DNA from: JADFQT01 sp965216025
GTDB taxonomy: Bacteria > Chloroflexota > Dehalococcoidia > Lucifugimonadales > UBA3495
DNA length: 64,000 bases
Assembly (NCBI GenBank): GCA_965216025.1
Contig: CBDCEX010000017.1
Span: 310,001-374,000 of the forward strand
Direction: 5' to 3'
Positions 50,522-59,355 of this stretch are shown piece by piece (the first letter of the stretch is position 1; each line of letters starts with the position of its first letter). Below the pieces are notes generated by a model. That model was given only the letters and a program-made list of their open reading frames with translations, was not told where the DNA came from and did not search any database. The position numbers were made by a program, and so were the translations under genes.

Positions 50522-52831
50522 TTACCCCTCGTCCTTCTCCTCAGCCAGGGCCGCCAAGATGGCGGTTGGGGACATGGGCAGCTTGCGCATTCGGATCCCG
50601 GTGGCCTGGTAGATGGCATTGGAAAGGGCGGCCAGAGGCGGAATTATCGGCGCTTCCCCCACGCCCCGCAGCCCGTAGGGATGGCGGGGATTGGGCACTT
50701 CGATAACCACGCAATCGATCATCGGAACGTCCAGGGTAATGGGCATGCGATAATCCAAGAAGCTGGAGTTGGCCATGGCGCCGTCTTGGGTGTAGAAATA
50801 CTCTTCGTTTAGCGCCCAGCCAATTCCCTGCACCGTCCCGCCTTGCATCTGCCCCTCAACGAAGCTGGGATGCACCGAGCGACCGGAGTCCAGGAAGGCG
50901 GTGGCGCGCAAAATTTCCACCTTGCCGGTGTCCGGGTCCACCTCCACGTCGAAGATATTCCCGGCGAAAATGGGGCCGACCCCGGTGCTGTTAGCCGAGG
51001 CGGAACAGGTGATGGGACCGCCGGTGCGCATCTGCCTTCCGGCCAGCTCCTTGAAGGTCAGCCGGTCGGAAGGGTTTTTGGTGCAGATGAAGGTGCCATC
51101 CTCGAATATTACATCTTCGTCCTGGACCTCCCAGATCAGCGCGGCGCGACTCGCCATCACCTTCTTCACCTCTTCGGCCGCGGCAATGGCCGCCAAGCCG
51201 GTGTCGAAGGCGGTGCGACTCCCTCCGGTGTTGGCGGTGAAACCAACGGCATCGGTGTCGCCCACGGTGGGGAAAACGTCCTCGGAAGTCAGGCCCAGCG
51301 TCTCCGCCGCCTGCATTGCCACGGCGGTGCGGGTGCCGCCAATGTCCACCGATCCGGTAATGAGGTTGATGGTTCCGCTATTGTTGACATTGATGGTCGC
51401 CGAGGAAGTTTGCCCTCCCTGCCAGCGAAATCCCACGGCGATGCCCCGGCCTCGATTGGGTCCGCCCAAGGGAGCGCTGAAATGGGGATGAGCCATCATG
51501 GCTTCCTCCACCTCTTTGCAACCGAAGACGGCGTGGGGAACACCGGTAGCCATCCGGTCCCCTTCTTGCACCGCGTTCTTCAAGCGGAAAGCCATCGGCT
51601 CCATACCCAGCTTCTCGGCCAGCTCGTCGATGACGCATTCCACCGCAAAAGCGGCCTGGGGTTGGCCCGGAGCCCGATAGGCTTGAACCTTCTGCTTGTT
51701 GACGACCACGTCATAGCCGTCGACCAGCACGTGCTCGATGTTATAGGGACCCAGGCCGGTCAAAGCGCCGCCGCCCACCGGGGAACCGGGAAAGGCGCCG
51801 GCCTCATAGGCCAGGTATAGCTGTCCGGCGGTGATCTTTCCGTCTTTGGTGGCCCCAATTTTGGCCCGCATCTTGGTGGCCGAAGTGGGGCCCGAGCCTT
51901 CGAAAACCTCTTTGCGGTCCATGACTATCTTCACCGGCCGGCCGCTCTTTTGGGAAAGAATGGCGGCCACCGCGTCCAGGTAGGTCACCGACTTGGCGCC
52001 GAAGCCTCCGCCGATCTCCATGGGAATGACCTTGACCGTTCCTTCGGGGAGGCCAAGGATGGCGGCGGTCTGATTCCTGATCTGGAAGGCGCCCTGGGTG
52101 GCGGTCCAGACCGTGACCCGGCCGTCCGCCGACCAATAGGCGGTTGAAACGTGGGGCTCGATGTATCCCTGGTGAACCGTCTGGGTCTCGAACTCCCGAT
52201 CCACGATTACGTCGGCCTGTTGGAAACCAATTTCCACGTCGCCCAGCTTGTGCTGGATATGTCCGGCCACATTGCTCTTCTCTCCCGTGTCCTCTCCGCG
52301 AGCGCCCCGCTCCAACCGGAACCAGGTGGTCATCTCCTCATGGAGCAAGGTGGCGTCGGGCTTGAGGGCATCATCTATGGAGAGCACGGGGGTAAGCATT
52401 TCATAATCGACTTCGATCAGCTCCAAGGCTTGCTGAGCCAAGCTGGCGCTGGTGGCCGCCACGGCGGCGATGGCGTGCCCCTTGTACAGGGCCTTTTCGC
52501 AGGCTAGCACGTTCCTGGCGATCATGCGGATGTTCCCCGAAGCGTTGCCGTAGTCGATGGGCCCCTGCTGTATCACCGGCAGGTCTTGGGAGGTGGCCAC
52601 CGCCATCACGCCATCCATAGCCTCGGCCTTGCTGGTGTCGATAGACCGGATGCGAGCGTGAGCGTGGGGGCTGCGTAGAATCTTACCGTGGATCATGCCC
52701 GGCATGGATATGTCGGAGCCGTATTTGGCGGCGCCGGTCACCTTGTCCAGGGCATCATGCCGCAGGGGGCGGGTGCCGATTACTCGGTATTCGGGAGAGG
52801 CGGATTCTTGGGAGCGGGTCGTGGTGGTCAT
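50522..52831 (-). CDS. Xanthine-dehydrogenase-type molybdopterin subunit (paralogue 2)
   Basis: 769-residue homologue of the protein at 29499-31766, with the same layout: VIGTRPLRHDALDKVTGAAK, GKILRSPHAHARI, GGGFGAKSVTYLDA, QAYRAPGQPQAAF and the catalytic Glu726 in GLRGVGEAP. The two differ enough (for example APGQ versus APAA in the active-site loop) to suspect distinct substrates. No 2Fe-2S or FAD subunit is nearby. Confidence 0.9.
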   Translation of the reverse strand: MTTTTRSQESASPEYRVIGTRPLRHDALDKVTGAAKYGSDISMPGMIHGKILRSPHAHARIRSIDTSKAEAMDGVMAVATSQDLPVIQQGPIDYGNASGNIRMIARNVLACEKALYKGHAIAAVAATSASLAQQALELIEVDYEMLTPVLSIDDALKPDATLLHEEMTTWFRLERGARGEDTGEKSNVAGHIQHKLGDVEIGFQQADVIVDREFETQTVHQGYIEPHVSTAYWSADGRVTVWTATQGAFQIRNQTAAILGLPEGTVKVIPMEIGGGFGAKSVTYLDAVAAILSQKSGRPVKIVMDRKEVFEGSGPTSATKMRAKIGATKDGKITAGQLYLAYEAGAFPGSPVGGGALTGLGPYNIEHVLVDGYDVVVNKQKVQAYRAPGQPQAAFAVECVIDELAEKLGMEPMAFRLKNAVQEGDRMATGVPHAVFGCKEVEEAMMAHPHFSAPLGGPNRGRGIAVGFRWQGGQTSSATINVNNSGTINLITGSVDIGGTRTAVAMQAAETLGLTSEDVFPTVGDTDAVGFTANTGGSRTAFDTGLAAIAAAEEVKKVMASRAALIWEVQDEDVIFEDGTFICTKNPSDRLTFKELAGRQMRTGGPITCSASANSTGVGPIFAGNIFDVEVDPDTGKVEILRATAFLDSGRSVHPSFVEGQMQGGTVQGIGWALNEEYFYTQDGAMANSSFLDYRMPITLDVPMIDCVVIEVPNPRHPYGLRGVGEAPIIPPLAALSNAIYQATGIRMRKLPMSPTAILAALAEEKDEG

Positions 52832-53084
52832 CAGCTTATCTCCTTATGTCTGGGAAGACCGGGTGTTTGGGAAGGCTGTATGCTGAGAAGTCGATGAGAG
52901 CCAAAGGGGTTTCGGCCCTCGTAAGCTATACCGATACCGCCCCGGCGTCAATAGTGTATGACTGCGACTGCTAACTAATGGCTATGAGCCAATCAATTGA
53001 CCAGGGAGGCAGCATGCATAGGGGATGCCGGAGCAATATCTGGGCGGCCGCCCAATTTCGGCTTTTGGCGAGAACCATTGGGAT
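52832..53084. other. Intergenic region without recognised features
   Basis: Between the molybdenum enzyme gene and the split minus-strand gene I see no gene, promoter or repeat I can support. Confidence 0.4.
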
Positions 53085-53389
53085 TCAGAGAGCTTCGGCC
53101 CATTCGTCAACCAGCCAAGTGCTTCTCCAATATTGTTCCTTGGTGGTGTCAACCAGCCATATCTCGAGTTCTGGGAACGTGTCCGCGATTCGTAGCCAAG
53201 CTACGCGATGTTGCTTTGCGCGGGCAGGCAACCCTACTTCAGCAGGCTTAGCTAAAGCGATTACACAGTGAACGCCACCCTGATTAAGACGGGAAATGGC
53301 CCTGAAAAATGACTCGTAAAAATCCTTCGCCCGAGCCGGTGGCGATTTCTTATATCCAATGACCTCTATGTGGTACTGTTCGTCATGCC

Positions 53390-54637
53390 TAAACCAAAGC
53401 TAAGGTGAAACCTACATAAAGCGAACCCGAAGAGGAGTAGAGTGACGAGCCCTTGCGATATTCTGTAAAAGAAGTCGAGTGGCGGTGGTGGAAGGGATGA
53501 AGGAAATAGTGCAACTCATGGAAGAGTGGCAACTCAATGTAGGTGACTTACGGGAAAGGATGTATCGAGCGCCAACACCTCGAGAGCGAGAGCGATGGCA
53601 CGGGCTATGGTTGTTGGGCCAAGGGTGGTCGGCTATCCAGGTGGCTGAGGCTTTGGACAGAGAGCCTCATACCATTGGAAACTGGCTGGCCAACTTTCGC
53701 CGAGGCGGGGCCCAGGGTATGGTCTTTGAACACACTGGAGGTTCCCCCCCGCCCTGAACGCCGGGCAACAAGACCAACTGAAGTCCGCGGTGCTAAATCC
53801 GCCTGGAGAGGCGGGAGTTGAATTGTCCAACTGGAACTGGAAAGTAGTGAGGCAATTCCTCAAGCAGAGCTTTGATCTGGGGCTCAGTCGGAGCAGCTGC
53901 TTGAACTACCTACACCGGCTGGGCTTTGTGCTGAAGCGGCCCAAGAAACGCCTCTTGAAAGCTAAGGATGAAGAGCGGAAAGCCTTTATTATCCAGTACA
54001 GCCAAATCCGAGAGGAGGCCCAAGAGAGTGGGGCCAAGATCTTCTTCGTGGACGAAGCCCACTTTCGGGCCGATGCTGACCTGAGGGGGAAATGGGTGCT
54101 CAAGGGAGAGCCAGCGCTGGTGGACTCCACCAGTCCACGGTGGGGAGAGAAGGCCTGCTACTACTCGGGAGTTTGTCTGGAGAGTGGGGAGGTGGAAGCC
54201 ATGGAAATAGCTGGAAACAGCAATGCCGAGACCTCCACCGCCTTTTTACAGCAGCTACGAGAAAAACATCCTGGACCTCTGGTAGTGATTTGGGACAATG
54301 GTCCAGCCCACCGAGATGAAGCGATTCGCAGCTATCTGGCCACTCCTGACTTGCATCTGAGGTTGGTAGCCTTACCGGCTTACAGCCCAGACTTCAATGC
54401 CGACGAAGCCGTCTGGGACTGGGCCAGGGAAGAGGTCACGGCCAACGAATGCCTGGGAACAAAAGCCCAAGTCCAAGAGAAGATGAACGCATTCTTCGAC
54501 GGGCTAACACACCGTAACGATGAAGTGAGACATCGCTGCCGAACCCTGTTACAAGCCAGAGCCGACGCATTGATGTTTACACCTGCCGTGCCTTTGCCAT
54601 CGTTGCAAAATGTAGTTCCCACCTTGGCTTTGGTTTA
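53390..54637 (+). mobile_element. IS630-family insertion sequence
   Basis: Inverted ends AACCAAAGC(T/C)AAGGTG... (left from 53392, right complement ending 54635), about 27 bp with few mismatches, are flanked by the TA dinucleotides at 53390-53391 and 54636-54637, the target duplication typical of IS630. A 5'-truncated relative is at 35452-36057. Confidence 0.93.
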
Positions 54638-54638
54638 G
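53479..54638 (+). CDS. IS630 transposase, two frames joined at a C7 run
   Basis: First frame (to TGA 53755) has the helix-turn-helix domain: RAPTPRERERWHGLWLLGQG, DREPHTIGNWLANFRRGG. The second frame (from ~53748) continues ALNAGQQDQLKSAVLNPPG and the DDE domain: FFVDEAHFRAD, VIWDNGPAHRDE, DFNADEAVWDWARE. A -1 shift on CCCCCCC (53744-53750) joins them; this could be programmed slippage, as known in several IS families, or a sequence error. The likely start is ATG 53497 (GTG 53479 is the frame's first). The TAG stop uses the TA of the target duplication plus the adjacent G. Confidence 0.8.
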
Positions 54639-54901
54639 TCGCGAGGATGTCAACCCCGGTTTCGCCATGACCGAGTTTGGTATTCTTGGTATTCATGGTA
54701 AAGCCCTCTGCTGCAAGGGCGCCTCTCAATGACTGTTCCACGTCCTCGTTCTTTACGGGTGTAGGCATCCAACGTGTCCTTTCGACCAGAATTGGTGATT
54801 TGCTTTGGGCGGTTGATTTGTAAGGCCATGCCGCCCACCATCGTCCAAGAATTGGGGTTCAGCGGTCCCCCGCCGGCAACACTCCCGGGGTATCGGCGGG
54901 G

Positions 54902-55741
54902 TTACTGCAAGACCGTCAACTCCCGCAGAGTCTCAGGGTCCATGCTGAAGCTCTCCTTCGAGGTTGGAAAATCGCCCTGGCGTACCTCCTCGGCGTATTG
55001 GCAGAAGGCTTCCTGGATAATCTGGCCCAAACTCGCGTATTGCTTGGCATGCTTGGGAACGAAGTCGGTGAACAGGCCCAGCATATCGTGGAGCACCTGC
55101 ACCTGCCCATCGCAGCCGGGTCCCGCGCCGATGCCGATGGTCGGGATGGTCAGCCGCCTGGAGATAAGCTCGGCCAGGGGCGCCGGCACCAACTCCAAAA
55201 CCAGCGCGTAGGCGCCCGCTTCCTGCAAAGCTTCGGCATCCAATATCAGGCCTTCCGCTTCTTTAATCTCTCGACCCTGGACTCGGTAGCCGCCAAAAGC
55301 GTGCACCGATTGGGGTGTCAGCCCAATGTGTCCCATCACCGGGATACCGCAGTCCACGATGCGCCGGATGGTTCCAGCCATCTGGCGGCCACCTTCCAGC
55401 TTGACGCTCTGGGCTCCCCCTTCCTGCAGCAGCCGGCCGGCATTGGCCATGGCCTGGGCCGGGTCTATCTGGTAGGACATGAAGGGCATGTCGGCCACCA
55501 GCAGCGCTTCCTTCGTCCCCCGGGCCACCGCTTTGGTGTGGTGGATCATATCCTCCATGGTGACCGGCAGGGTGGAGTCATGGCCCAGAACCACCATGCC
55601 CAGGCTGTCGCCGACCAGCACCACGGGTATCTTCGCGGCATCGGCGAGACGCGCGGAGGTGTAGTCGTAAGCGGTAATCATGGGAATCTTCTCGCCCTGA
55701 GCCTTCATGCGAGCCAGGTCCCTCACGGTCGTTCTTGGCAT
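54902..55741 (-). CDS. panB: 3-methyl-2-oxobutanoate hydroxymethyltransferase
   Basis: First committed step of pantothenate synthesis: adds a hydroxymethyl group from methylene-THF to ketoisovalerate. (beta/alpha)8 enzyme of 279 residues. MITAYDYTSARLADAAKIPV, VGDSLGMVVLGHDSTLPVT and GHIGLTPQSVHAFGGYRVQG are family signatures, and the Asp ligands for Mg2+ are retained. Sits 25 bp downstream of the DUF2520 gene. Confidence 0.95.
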   Translation of the reverse strand: MPRTTVRDLARMKAQGEKIPMITAYDYTSARLADAAKIPVVLVGDSLGMVVLGHDSTLPVTMEDMIHHTKAVARGTKEALLVADMPFMSYQIDPAQAMANAGRLLQEGGAQSVKLEGGRQMAGTIRRIVDCGIPVMGHIGLTPQSVHAFGGYRVQGREIKEAEGLILDAEALQEAGAYALVLELVPAPLAELISRRLTIPTIGIGAGPGCDGQVQVLHDMLGLFTDFVPKHAKQYASLGQIIQEAFCQYAEEVRQGDFPTSKESFSMDPETLRELTVLQ

Positions 55742-55766
55742 TATTCCGACCTCCCCCTGGAAATGT

Positions 55767-56633
55767 TTATTGGGAATTGTCTATTAGCTGTTCTATTTCG
55801 GAGACTTGGTTAGGACTGAGGCCGCGCTGCAACGCCAGCGGCAAGGATGTGGCGGTCAGAGCGGCATACACCGGCAGCAGCTCGGTTGCCCGCTGGGACA
55901 AGGCATCCAGGTGGAGTCGAATGGTGGCGGCGTCCCCCCGAAAAGCGGGACCGGTCAAGCTGGCGGCAACACCATCCTTTGCCACGTTGTCCAATGTCGC
56001 GCGGGCCAGGGGGTAGAGGGCCTCTAGGGCATCGCTGGAGTCGTACCCCATTCTCTCCCACAGCGTTACCGCTCCGTGCAGCAGGGCCGCCAGGTGGGCG
56101 CAGGCTAAAACCGCCGAGGCATGATAAAGAGGCCGGTCCCCTTCGGCAATAACGACGGCTCTGCCTCCCAGGTCCTGGGCCATTTGGGTAAGCAGGTCCA
56201 CCAGCCATCCCTCGCCGTCCACGGCAAAACTGACGCCGGTCAAGCGGGCGCTGGCTTCCGCCGGGTCCTTCAGAGCGGCCAGGGTTTGGAAAGGGTGAAA
56301 CGCACCGGTGCGGGCCTGTTGGCGGGCCGCGCTGTCCAGAATGCCTCGAGATTCCGCGCCGCAGCAGTGGACTACCCCCTGGTCGGGGCACCAGGCCACC
56401 TCGGCACAAACCTGGGGGATGGCTGCATCCGGCGTGGTGATGAAAACCAGGTCGGCGCCGTCGGCCAAGGCTTGAGCTGACGCGGCAACGCCGCACCCGG
56501 AAATGCGCTCGGACAGCCACTGGGACGATTCGGAGCGGCGGCTGTAGCATGCGGATACCCGATAGCCCCGGTCGGCCAGGGCCAGGGCCAGACCCTTGCC
56601 CAGCACGCCCACGCCGATAAAGCCAATTTTCAT
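55767..56633 (-). CDS. Rossmann-like / DUF2520 oxidoreductase
   Basis: NAD(P)-binding N-terminus (MKIGFIGVGVLGKGLALAL) and C-terminal DUF2520 helical domain (HASAVLACAHLAALLHGAV, LTGPAFRGDAATIRLHL), 288 residues, similar in layout to ketopantoate reductase and pyrroline-carboxylate reductase. It lies between panB and a P1 peptidase. A role in pantothenate synthesis is suggested by position, as in other genomes, but not shown. ATG 56633 gives the standard Rossmann start; a GTG at 56675 would overlap the upstream gene. Confidence 0.8.
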   Translation of the reverse strand: MKIGFIGVGVLGKGLALALADRGYRVSACYSRRSESSQWLSERISGCGVAASAQALADGADLVFITTPDAAIPQVCAEVAWCPDQGVVHCCGAESRGILDSAARQQARTGAFHPFQTLAALKDPAEASARLTGVSFAVDGEGWLVDLLTQMAQDLGGRAVVIAEGDRPLYHASAVLACAHLAALLHGAVTLWERMGYDSSDALEALYPLARATLDNVAKDGVAASLTGPAFRGDAATIRLHLDALSQRATELLPVYAALTATSLPLALQRGLSPNQVSEIEQLIDNSQ

Positions 56634-56664
56634 TTCTTGCTTGTTCAAGTCTTGGGGCTTCAAA

Positions 56665-57642
56665 CTAGAGCTCACTTATAGCCGGCAAGCCTCCCAGACC
56701 GGTGGCGAATTTGACCGCATTGATCACCGACTGGGCCGTCACTTGTACCGCTGCAGCGCATAATATCGTGATGTCGGTGGGCTCCGATCTAGTTCCGGTG
56801 GCCATGGCGAACATGGTGTCGCCGTCCCGGAGGGTGTGGCAAGGCCGAATGGCCAGGGCCAGGCCGTCGTGGCTGACTTGGGCCAGGAAATTAGCCTGCT
56901 CTTTGGTCAGCGGCGCGTCGGTGGCCACCACGCCGATAGTTGTGTTGCTGAGGGCGGGACTTCCCGGAGTCAGCTTCTCCCGCAGCAGCAGGTCCACGGA
57001 GTCGTAAAATCGGTCGTGAAATGCGGGTTTCCCTTCCCGCCGGGGTCCCGCCAGGATCTCTCCTGATTGGAAATCCACCACTCCCCCAATGGCGTTGACC
57101 GCCACCGCGGCGGCCACGGTGACGCCGCTGGGCAACCGCAGGCTGGCCGAGCCGATGCCGGATTTTACCGCGTGTTCCAAACCGAGAGCCTTGCCCACGG
57201 TGGCGCCGGTTCCGGCTCCCACGCTGCCTTGATCCAGGGGCTTGTCATTCGCCGCCAGGCAGGCGGCTCGTCCTTCGGCCAACCCCGGATGGGCTTGAGG
57301 GTTGAGTAAGCCTAGGTCGAACAGAATCGCTGATGCGACGATGGGGATTATGCCCGGACCCACCCTCAGGCCGATTCCCTGTTCGGCCAGCCAGGACATC
57401 ACTCCAGAAGCGGCCTCCAGCCCAAAGGCGCTGCCGCCGCTCAAGGTTATGGCGTGAACCTTTTCCACGCGGTGCAGCGGTCTGAGCAAATCTGTTTCCC
57501 TGGTCCCGGGAGAGCCGCCTCGCACGTCCACGCCACCAACCGCCCCCTCCCGGCACAGGAATACCGAGCAGCCGGTGCCGTTTACCGCATCGGTGAAGTG
57601 CCCGGCCTGCAAGCCGGCTACGGCGGTAATGGTGGAGTTCAC
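56665..57642 (-). CDS. P1/DmpA-family (S58) N-terminal nucleophile hydrolase
   Basis: About 325 residues. SGGSAFGLEAASGVMSWL, GSVGAGTGATVGKALGLE and LSNTTIGVVATDAPLTKEQ are typical of P1 peptidases, in which the precursor is cleaved before the nucleophile, here the Thr in NTTIGVVATD. The substrate could be a peptide or beta-amino acid amide. GTG 57642 (VNSTITAVAGLQAGH) fits the family start; the frame runs on to 57723. Upstream of and likely co-transcribed with the DUF2520-panB pair. Confidence 0.85.
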   Translation of the reverse strand: MNSTITAVAGLQAGHFTDAVNGTGCSVFLCREGAVGGVDVRGGSPGTRETDLLRPLHRVEKVHAITLSGGSAFGLEAASGVMSWLAEQGIGLRVGPGIIPIVASAILFDLGLLNPQAHPGLAEGRAACLAANDKPLDQGSVGAGTGATVGKALGLEHAVKSGIGSASLRLPSGVTVAAAVAVNAIGGVVDFQSGEILAGPRREGKPAFHDRFYDSVDLLLREKLTPGSPALSNTTIGVVATDAPLTKEQANFLAQVSHDGLALAIRPCHTLRDGDTMFAMATGTRSEPTDITILCAAAVQVTAQSVINAVKFATGLGGLPAISEL

Positions 57643-57862
57643 GGCCAGCCCTGCCTCGGGGCCAACGGGTTCCAAAAGAAAGGAAGCCCCGGCGAACGCG
57701 GGGAACAAGGGGCGGTGTTGCATTCAGCTTTGGCCGTCTCGGTCGTCATCAGATCCCAGCGGCCCACTGCATCGTGCAGGGGAAGGAAGATGGTGGTGTA
57801 CTCACCCCCCGAATCGGGTGGATGGCAGGGTTATTTTAGGTGGTACCCAAAAACTGTGTCAA

Positions 57863-57896
57863 GCCGAAGGGCTCGGGGTGACATTTTGAGATAATT
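57863..57896. repeat. Dispersed repeat GCCGAAGGGCTCGGGGTGAC...
   Basis: The first 20 bases are the exact reverse complement of 19168-19187, and the following ATTTTGAGATAATT matches the stretch at 12381-12394. The piece lies just after the sbcD stop on the minus strand. Confidence 0.6.
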
Positions 57897-57897
57897 A

Positions 57898-59139
57898 TTA
57901 AGAGGTATCCGAGTCCATCTCCGCTAATTCCTCAGCGTACCGGAGCATTTTCTCCTGGCGTTTTGGCTCGACGCTTCGACCCTCCAGGTACAGACGCAGC
58001 GCCTGCATGGGCTGCAATCCTTCGGCGACCTCGGTTCCCAAGCGGGTCCGGCGGGCATCCTCGGTTTGCTGGCTGATGGCCGCGATGTAGTGGGCCTCCG
58101 CCAGGGCTTGACGGATGTCCGGTTCTCGAAGATGGGCTTCCAGCTCCCCAGGAAGGGTTATCCTTACCCGGACAACGGCATCCTGTACGTCCTTGCGGGC
58201 GATGGCACGAATCACCGTACCGGTCGGGTCTTGATCACCCGCCGTCAACCGGATGTCCACGGTCACGAAGGGACGGGCTTTGACGGGTCTAAACTGGAAA
58301 TCCACCATCCGCTGGCCCACCGGCGCCGATGGGTCCAGCTCCACCAAGCAGAAACCCTTCTGCTCCGCCTCTTCGCTGAAGTCCACCCGCTGGAGGCTGC
58401 CGGAGTAGACCACCATCGGAGGGTCCTGCCGCAATATCTGGTGTTTGTGGATGTGCCCCAGGGCCACATACTCCAGCTGAGGTTGGTGCAAGGAGCTGGC
58501 CAGCAGCACGTGGTCTTGGCCCAGCATCATCGACCTTTCGGTCCCCGTCGTAGCGCCATTGACCGTCAGATGGCCGGTGAGGATGGCCGGCACCTCCGGA
58601 TTCAGCCGGTCCAACCGGTCCTGTATAGCCACAGTGAGCCGGTTTTCCAGCTCCTGCCGGATTTCATCAATGGATAGCCCTCGGGAATCTTCCCTGGTCA
58701 TTATCCCGCCCCGCCGGGGCCAGGGCACCGCCAATATCTGCAAAGGACCGCTGGGAGTGGGAACGTGGTAGATCTGCAGGCTATCACCAATGTAGACGTG
58801 GGGCACTTGCAAGGTTTGAAAGATTTCCACGGCGGTGGCCCGGCTTACGGCGTTGGGAAGGTCGTGGTTCCCCACCAACATGAAGGTCGGGATGCCGGCA
58901 TTGGAGAGTCGCGAGAGACGCCGAGCGAACTCTCGCTGGTGGGTCTGGGAAGGATCCCGGCCTTTGTAGGCGTCGCCAGCCAGCAACACTAGGTCAACCC
59001 GCTCCTCGAGAGCGCAGTCGACTACCTCATCTAGCGCGGAGAGGAAATCCCCCAAGCGTGTGGAGAGACCGGTCGCGGGATCGGGACGGCCATAGTTCTC
59101 CACCCCGATGTGAAGGTCCGAAAAATGCAGAATGCGCAA
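57898..59139 (-). CDS. sbcD: Exonuclease SbcD-like metallophosphoesterase
   Basis: Mre11/SbcD-type nuclease subunit, 413 residues. Phosphoesterase motifs in order: FSDLHIG (D8, H10), LAGDAYKG, MLVGNHDLPN, LTGHLTVNG and VALGHIHKHQ. The C-terminal region matches the SbcD capping domain. No sbcC (ATPase partner) is adjacent in the window, which is unusual as the two are normally an operon. It should act in double-strand break and hairpin processing if its partner exists. Confidence 0.88.
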   Translation of the reverse strand: MRILHFSDLHIGVENYGRPDPATGLSTRLGDFLSALDEVVDCALEERVDLVLLAGDAYKGRDPSQTHQREFARRLSRLSNAGIPTFMLVGNHDLPNAVSRATAVEIFQTLQVPHVYIGDSLQIYHVPTPSGPLQILAVPWPRRGGIMTREDSRGLSIDEIRQELENRLTVAIQDRLDRLNPEVPAILTGHLTVNGATTGTERSMMLGQDHVLLASSLHQPQLEYVALGHIHKHQILRQDPPMVVYSGSLQRVDFSEEAEQKGFCLVELDPSAPVGQRMVDFQFRPVKARPFVTVDIRLTAGDQDPTGTVIRAIARKDVQDAVVRVRITLPGELEAHLREPDIRQALAEAHYIAAISQQTEDARRTRLGTEVAEGLQPMQALRLYLEGRSVEPKRQEKMLRYAEELAEMDSDTS

Positions 59140-59283
59140 ATAAGTTGCTCCTACCCCTTATGGGGGTTACAAGAGTATGCAAATCTTGGCGCTAAAGTTG
59201 ATATTACATCACCGATGAGGACGGGGAAAGGGGAAACTTTGGTCCCAACATATCCCAATCCAGTGATTTGTCGGACGCGGCCG

Positions 59284-59312
59284 TTGACAATCCGTCTGCG
59301 GGTTTCTAGAAT
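59284..59312 (+). promoter_or_regulatory. Promoter of the zinc-ribbon gene
   Basis: TTGACA (59284-59289) and TAGAAT (59307-59312), 17 bp apart. Predicted start near 59319, leaving a leader of about 37 nt before ATG 59356. Confidence 0.75.
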
Positions 59313-59355
59313 CAAGCTAGAATATTTCACCGCTAGGGTAAGTGGAAAGGCCTTA

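Larger units (their letters stand above)
53085..54768 (-). pseudogene. Putative nuclease-like gene interrupted by IS630
   Basis: Two parts on the minus strand: 54768 to 54636 (MPTPVKNEDVEQSLRGALAA, GHGETGVDILAT) and 53391 to 53085 (RHDEQYHIEVIGYKKSPPAR, AKDFYESFFRAISRLNQGG, ELEIWLVDTTKEQYW). Deleting the IS and one TA rejoins them in frame (ILAT-RHDEQ) into a 145-residue protein. GVDI followed by HIEVIGYK recalls the D...E-x-K layout of PD-(D/E)XK nucleases, but the spacing is not canonical, so the nuclease call is tentative. ATG 54768 has AGGA upstream. Confidence 0.7.
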
